From: Pseudomonas gingeri
GTDB taxonomy: Bacteria; Pseudomonadota; Gammaproteobacteria; Pseudomonadales; Pseudomonadaceae
Assembly: GCF_013386165.1 (NCBI RefSeq)
Contig: NZ_JACAOS010000017.1
Location: 1 to 64,000, forward strand
DNA: 64,000 bases
Direction of reading: 5' to 3'
Shown piece by piece: positions 59,984 to 64,000 of the stretch. The translations under genes and the position numbers were made by a program. Each line of letters starts with the position of its first letter. Positions within the stretch are counted from its first letter, which is position 1. The notes beneath the pieces were generated by a model. It was not told the origin of the DNA, did no database searches, and saw nothing but the letters and a program-made list of their open reading frames with translations.

Positions 59984-61387
59984 ATGATCATGAAGCATTC
60001 AGCACGCACCGAACTCTGGGCCATCCTGCGGCTGTCCGGGCCGCTGATCGCCTCGCAGTTGGCGCATATGCTGATGGTGCTGACCGACACCCTGATGATG
60101 GCCCGGCTCAGCCCCGAAGCCCTGGCCGGCGGCGGCCTGGGGGCGGCGAGTTATTCGTTCGTGTCGATTTTCTGTATTGGCGTGATCGCGGCCGTCGGCA
60201 CCCTGGTGTCCATTCGCCAGGGCGCCGGCGATATCGAAGGTGCGACCCGCCTGACCCAGGCCGGACTGTGGCTGGCCTGGGCCATGGCCCTGGTGGCCGG
60301 CCTGCTGCTGTGGAACCTCAAGCCGGTGCTGCTGATGTTCGGCCAGACCCCGACCAACGTGCACGCCGCCACGCAATTTCTGACGGCGCTGCCGTTCGCC
60401 CTGCCCGGCTACCTGAGCTTCATGGCCCTGCGCGGGTTCACCAGCGCCCTGGGCCGCGCCACCCCGGTGATGGTGATCAGCCTGTGCGGGACCGTGGCCA
60501 ACTTTGCCCTCAACTATGCCCTGATCACCGGGATGTTCGGCCTGCCGAAGCTGGGCCTGGTGGGTATCGGCCTGGTCACCGCCCTAGTCGCAAGCTGCAT
60601 GGCCCTGGCGCTGGCCTGGCATATCCGCCAACACCCGGCCTACCGCAACTACCCCTTGCTGCGGGGGCTGTCGCGGCCCAACTGGCAGTACCTGCGCGAA
60701 CTCTGGCGCCTGGGTCTGCCCATTGGCGGAACCTATGCCGTGGAAGTCGGGCTGTTCGCCTTTGCCGCGCTGTGCATGGGCACCATGGGCAGCACGCAAT
60801 TGGCGGCGCACCAGATCGCCCTGCAGATCGTCTCGGCGGCCTTTATGGTGCCGGCAGGGATCTCCTATGCCATCACCATGCGCATCGGCCTGCACTATGG
60901 CGCCGGACAGTTGCTGGATGCGCGCCTGGCCGGCCGGGTCGGGATCGCCTTCGGCGCGGCCGCCATGCTGGCCTTTGCCGCGCTGTTCTGGCTGGCGCCG
61001 AATCAGTTGGTCGGGCTGTTCCTGGATCGCAACGACCCGGCGTTCCAACCGGTCATCGAACTGGCGGTCAAACTGCTGGCGGTGGCCGCCTGGTTCGAGC
61101 TGTTCGACGGCACCCAGACCATCGCCATGGGCGCAATTCGGGGCCTGAAAGACGCCAAGACCACCTTCCTCGTGGGCCTGGCCTGCTACTGGCTGATCGG
61201 CGCCCCGGCGGCGTGGTTGCTGGCGTTTGATTTCAACCAGGGCCCGACCGGTGTCTGGTGGGGACTGGCGCTGGGCCTGGCCTGCGCGGCGGTGAGCCTG
61301 ACACTGGCCTTCGAATGGCGGATGAAGCGGATGCTCGGACGCCATGGGGCGCCAGGTCATCAACGCAACATCATGGATGCAGCCTGA
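59984..61387 (+). CDS. MATE family multidrug/toxin efflux protein (NorM-like)
   Basis: A 467-residue inner-membrane antiporter with twelve hydrophobic helices and the two-fold MATE layout: LSGPLIASQLAHMLMVLTDT and MMARLSPEALAGGGLGAASY in the N half, WRLGLPIGGTYAVEVGLFAF and AHQIALQIVSAAFMVPAGIS in the C half. Exchange of cationic compounds for Na+ or H+ is the family role. The start could also be the ATG at 59990. It is followed by the convergent EAL gene 24 bases away. Confidence 0.9.
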   Translation: MIMKHSARTELWAILRLSGPLIASQLAHMLMVLTDTLMMARLSPEALAGGGLGAASYSFVSIFCIGVIAAVGTLVSIRQGAGDIEGATRLTQAGLWLAWAMALVAGLLLWNLKPVLLMFGQTPTNVHAATQFLTALPFALPGYLSFMALRGFTSALGRATPVMVISLCGTVANFALNYALITGMFGLPKLGLVGIGLVTALVASCMALALAWHIRQHPAYRNYPLLRGLSRPNWQYLRELWRLGLPIGGTYAVEVGLFAFAALCMGTMGSTQLAAHQIALQIVSAAFMVPAGISYAITMRIGLHYGAGQLLDARLAGRVGIAFGAAAMLAFAALFWLAPNQLVGLFLDRNDPAFQPVIELAVKLLAVAAWFELFDGTQTIAMGAIRGLKDAKTTFLVGLACYWLIGAPAAWLLAFDFNQGPTGVWWGLALGLACAAVSLTLAFEWRMKRMLGRHGAPGHQRNIMDAA

Positions 61388-61411
61388 GTCGACAGGCTGC
61401 ATCCAGCGGCA

Positions 61412-63082
61412 TCAAACCACTTCCTGGACCACCGACTGAGCGGCGCCAAAGGTCAGATACTCCACCAGTTCCGCCAGTGGCAACGGCTTGCTGATCAGGT
61501 AACCCTGGACCTGGTCGCAGCCGAACTCGCGCAGCAAGGCCAGTTGCTCGGGGGTTTCCACCCCTTCGGCCACGACCTCCAGATGAAGGTTGTGGGCCAG
61601 GTTGACCATGGCATGCACCAGCTTGCGGTTCTCCTCACGCAGCTCCATGCCGCCGACAAAACTCTTGTCCACCTTGAGCAAGGCGATGGGCAGGCTGTTG
61701 AGGTGCACGAAGGAAGAAAACCCGGTGCCGAAGTCGTCCAGGGAAAAGCGCACGCCCAGCCGCCCGAGGGCATCCATGGTCTGCTTGACCAGGTCGCTGC
61801 GGCGCATCACTGCAGTTTCAGTGAGTTCGAACTCCAGCCACTGCGCCTCGACGCCACGCTCGCTGATCAGCCGACTCAAGGTCGGGAGCAACTGGCTGTC
61901 CTGGAACTGCCGGAACGACAGGTTGACCGCCATGTGCAACGGCGCCAGCCCGCGCTCGCGCAAGGCCTGCATATCCCGCAGCGCCCGGGAAATCACCCAG
62001 TAACCCAACGGCACGATCAGGCCACTTTGTTCGGCCAGGGGCACGAACTCGCTGGGCGGCAACAGCCCACGCTCGCCGTGACGCCAGCGCACCAGGGCTT
62101 CGAGCCCGACGATCCGGCCACTGCCCAGGTCGAGACGCGGCTGGTAATGCAACTCCAGTTCGTCGCGGCGCAGCGCCCGACGCAGTTCGCTTTCCAGGTC
62201 GGCGAGACTGCGGGCGTTGCGATTGATGCGCTCATTGAAGATGTGAAAGGTACAACCCTGGGTGCTCTTGGCCTGCTGCATGGCGATATGCGCATGCCAC
62301 ATCAACGGGTCGGCCCCGGCGTTGGCGCGGGTATGGGCGATGCCCAGGCTGCAGCCGATCAACAGGCTCTCGCCGTCGATCCAGTAAGGCTCGGCCATGG
62401 CCTCGACAATCCGTTCGGCCACACTCTCGGCGCGCTGGGGCGCACGACGGGTGTCGATCAGCAGGGCGAATTCGTCGCTGCCCAGGCGGGCGAGCTGGTC
62501 GCCGGCCTCGAGCTGGCTCTTGAGCCGCGCAACCACCTGCAGGATCAGCCGGTCGCCGGCCTGGTGACCCAGGGCGTCGTTGGCATGTCGGAAATTGTCC
62601 AGGTCCAGGTGCCCGAGGGCCAGACCACGTCCTTCGTTTTCAGCCAGGCGCGCCGCCAGCAAGGTCTGGAAGCCCTGGCGATTGGCGATGCCAGTCAGCG
62701 GGTCCTGCTCGGCCAGGCGCTGCAAGGTGTTTTCCAGCACGCCACGCTCACGTACATGGCGCAGGCAGCGGCGCAAGGTCGGCGCATCGAGGCCCTGGCG
62801 AACCAGCCAGTCACTGACCCCCAGGGGCGCGATCAACGGCTCTTCATCCAGCAACAGGATGGTCGACAGGTGGCAGCGGCCCGGTGCGGGCTGCAGGTTC
62901 GGCACCGTCAACAACAGCGCCGTGCGATCAGCCTCGAACAGGCGGCTGACCACCTCCCAGGAGGGCGCATGGATCAACACGGCCGAGTCTCCCAAAGGAG
63001 CCAGACACTCGCGCAACAAGGCCGCCCACTCCGGCTCATCGGCCAGAAGCAGCAAACGCAAGGGTTCCACAGGCGTAGACAA
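61412..63082 (-). CDS. Degenerate GGDEF plus EAL cyclic-di-GMP phosphodiesterase (ProE-like)
   Basis: A 556-residue cytoplasmic protein. Residues 1-115 look like a degenerate receiver (LRLLLLADEPEWAALLRECL) without a clear phosphoacceptor Asp. The GGDEF domain (~120-290) has LGSDEF at 200-205, so the signature is altered to GSDEF and cyclase activity is unlikely. The EAL domain (~300-545) keeps EALVRW, MAVNLSFRQF, ELTETAVM, SLDDFGTGFSS, KVDKSF and VAEGVET, so phosphodiesterase activity is likely. The position next to rep and the MATE gene matches PA5295 (ProE) of P. aeruginosa, known to degrade c-di-GMP. Confidence 0.88.
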   Translation of the reverse strand: MSTPVEPLRLLLLADEPEWAALLRECLAPLGDSAVLIHAPSWEVVSRLFEADRTALLLTVPNLQPAPGRCHLSTILLLDEEPLIAPLGVSDWLVRQGLDAPTLRRCLRHVRERGVLENTLQRLAEQDPLTGIANRQGFQTLLAARLAENEGRGLALGHLDLDNFRHANDALGHQAGDRLILQVVARLKSQLEAGDQLARLGSDEFALLIDTRRAPQRAESVAERIVEAMAEPYWIDGESLLIGCSLGIAHTRANAGADPLMWHAHIAMQQAKSTQGCTFHIFNERINRNARSLADLESELRRALRRDELELHYQPRLDLGSGRIVGLEALVRWRHGERGLLPPSEFVPLAEQSGLIVPLGYWVISRALRDMQALRERGLAPLHMAVNLSFRQFQDSQLLPTLSRLISERGVEAQWLEFELTETAVMRRSDLVKQTMDALGRLGVRFSLDDFGTGFSSFVHLNSLPIALLKVDKSFVGGMELREENRKLVHAMVNLAHNLHLEVVAEGVETPEQLALLREFGCDQVQGYLISKPLPLAELVEYLTFGAAQSVVQEVV

Positions 63083-63348
63083 GCTGACTCCCTAAACTCT
63101 GCAAAAAACGTTGACGATCAACATTGCGACACGCTTCGGGGCGACTTTAAATACGATTGATTATCAAGTGCTTGGCTGTGTAACACAAATGTGAACAATA
63201 GCTGTAAATCCGCCGCGCATCCTGCGTGAAAGTAACAAAACCGGCAAATTTAGATAGAGCGGCACGTCACAGTGTCGGAGAGTCGCAGCAGAATCCTTCC
63301 AGCCTGTTAAAATGCCCGCCCTTTTTGCAACAGACTCCTGACTCCGTC

Positions 63349-64000
63349 ATGTCCCGACTCAATCCCCGGCAGCAAGAAGCCGTGAACTACGTCGGCGGCC
63401 CTCTTTTGGTGCTCGCCGGTGCCGGCTCCGGCAAAACCAGCGTGATCACCCGCAAGATCGCCCACTTGATCCAGAACTGCGGTATCCGTGCCCAGTACAT
63501 CGTCGCGATGACCTTCACCAACAAGGCCGCACGGGAAATGAAGGAGCGCGTCGGCACCCTGCTCAAGGGCGGCGAAGGCCGTGGCCTGACGGTGTCGACC
63601 TTCCACAACCTGGGGTTGAACATCATCCGCAAGGAGCACGTGCGGCTGGGCTACAAGCCAGGCTTCTCGATCTTCGATGAGGCCGACGTCAAGGCCCTGA
63701 TGACCGACATCATGCAGAAGGAATACTCGGGCGACGACGGCGTCGACGAGATCAAGAACATGATCGGCTCGTGGAAAAACGACCTGATCCTGCCGCCCCA
63801 GGCCCTGGAGAATGCGCGCAATCCCAAGGAGCAGACCGCCGCCATCGTCTACACCCACTACCAGCGCACGCTCAAGGCGTTCAACGCGGTGGACTTCGAC
63901 GACCTGATTCTGCTGCCGGTGAAACTCTTCGAGGAACATGCCGACATCCTGGAAAAGTGGCAGAACAAGGTCCGCTACCTGTTGGTGGACGAATACCAGG
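63349..64000 (+). CDS. rep: ATP-dependent DNA helicase Rep (5' part, runs off the window)
   Basis: The first 217 codons of a UvrD/Rep superfamily 1A helicase; the frame is open to the window end. Visible are the Q motif region MSRLNPRQQEAVNYVGGPLL, Walker A VLAGAGSGKTSVITRKIAHL, motif Ia VAMTFTNKAAREMKERV, motif Ib TVSTFHNLGLNIIRKE, and motif II at the very end (YLLVDEYQ). The MSRLNPRQQEAV N-terminus is that of Rep rather than UvrD. Rep helps replication forks pass protein blocks. Confidence 0.92.
   Translation, partial: MSRLNPRQQEAVNYVGGPLLVLAGAGSGKTSVITRKIAHLIQNCGIRAQYIVAMTFTNKAAREMKERVGTLLKGGEGRGLTVSTFHNLGLNIIRKEHVRLGYKPGFSIFDEADVKALMTDIMQKEYSGDDGVDEIKNMIGSWKNDLILPPQALENARNPKEQTAAIVYTHYQRTLKAFNAVDFDDLILLPVKLFEEHADILEKWQNKVRYLLVDEYQ

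Noticed and set aside
61544..63160. 538-residue plus-strand frame
   Set aside because: It is antisense to the GGDEF/EAL gene and is Gln/His-rich without motifs.

Overview
The window is chromosomal DNA of a Pseudomonas, most likely of the fluorescens lineage. The evidence is high GC with matching codon use and a gene order that includes hallmark Pseudomonas neighbourhoods: algP-FKBP-algQ-dsbB-hemYXDC-algR-algZ-argH; cyaA-rnk-cyaY-lppL-lysA-dapF-DUF484-xerC-HAD; and sutA-yjbQ-amtB-glnK-ubiK-comM-MATE-EAL protein-rep. Nearly everything is core genome. REP-type palindromes are scattered between genes, and no tRNA, rRNA, CRISPR array, prophage or intact insertion sequence was seen.

Layout. 1-4.6 kb: a chaperone-usher fimbrial operon with DUF1120-type subunits on the minus strand, preceded by an AT-rich promoter region. 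5-10 kb: polyphosphate genes ppx and ppk1 (convergent, overlapping ends), then hemB. 9.9-14 kb: a DedA membrane protein, a fatty-acid-hydroxylase-type membrane enzyme and a cytochrome c/FTR1 iron permease fusion. 14.2-18.9 kb: a five-gene envelope operon of two tandem COG3014 lipoproteins, YcfL, an LpoB-like lipoprotein and a CsgG/LpoB-like secreted protein. 19-24.8 kb: LysE exporter, ABC-F protein, TIGR02444 protein, the repetitive AlgP, an FKBP and the anti-sigma-70 factor AlgQ. 25-33.4 kb: dsbB, the haem genes hemC-D-X-Y, the AlgZ/AlgR two-component system and argH. 33.6-38.3 kb: a glutathione transferase, small proteins and class I adenylate cyclase. 38.3-44.3 kb: rnk, DUF1289, frataxin cyaY, and the lppL-lysA-dapF-DUF484-xerC-HAD operon. 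44.4-47.8 kb: SutA, YjbQ, the ammonium module glnK-amtB and ubiK. 48-53.3 kb: isochorismatase-like hydrolase, CPA2 antiporter, a higBA toxin-antitoxin pair and comM. 53.3-64 kb: an alpha/beta hydrolase, a stand-alone NYN-domain protein of lower GC, an exported aldose-epimerase-like protein, a chemoreceptor, a LysR/MATE divergent pair, a degenerate-GGDEF/EAL protein and the 5' part of rep.

The less ordinary parts are these. (i) The NYN gene has a near-consensus promoter followed by a complete intrinsic terminator only about 16 bases before its start codon, so it either has an attenuated leader or sits behind a small RNA. (ii) A decayed second copy of the comM start region (RBS plus about 22 codons) lies about 390 bp upstream of comM, next to the higBA module, and marks an old rearrangement or insertion. 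(iii) higB starts beside a perfect concentric palindrome that is probably the HigA operator. (iv) The lipoprotein operon carries an LpoB-like protein in a genus whose known PBP1b activator is the unrelated LpoP. (v) Two 137-bp REP doublets have conserved ends and diverged centres.

Protein functions rest on family recognition from translated sequence and synteny; no database search was run.
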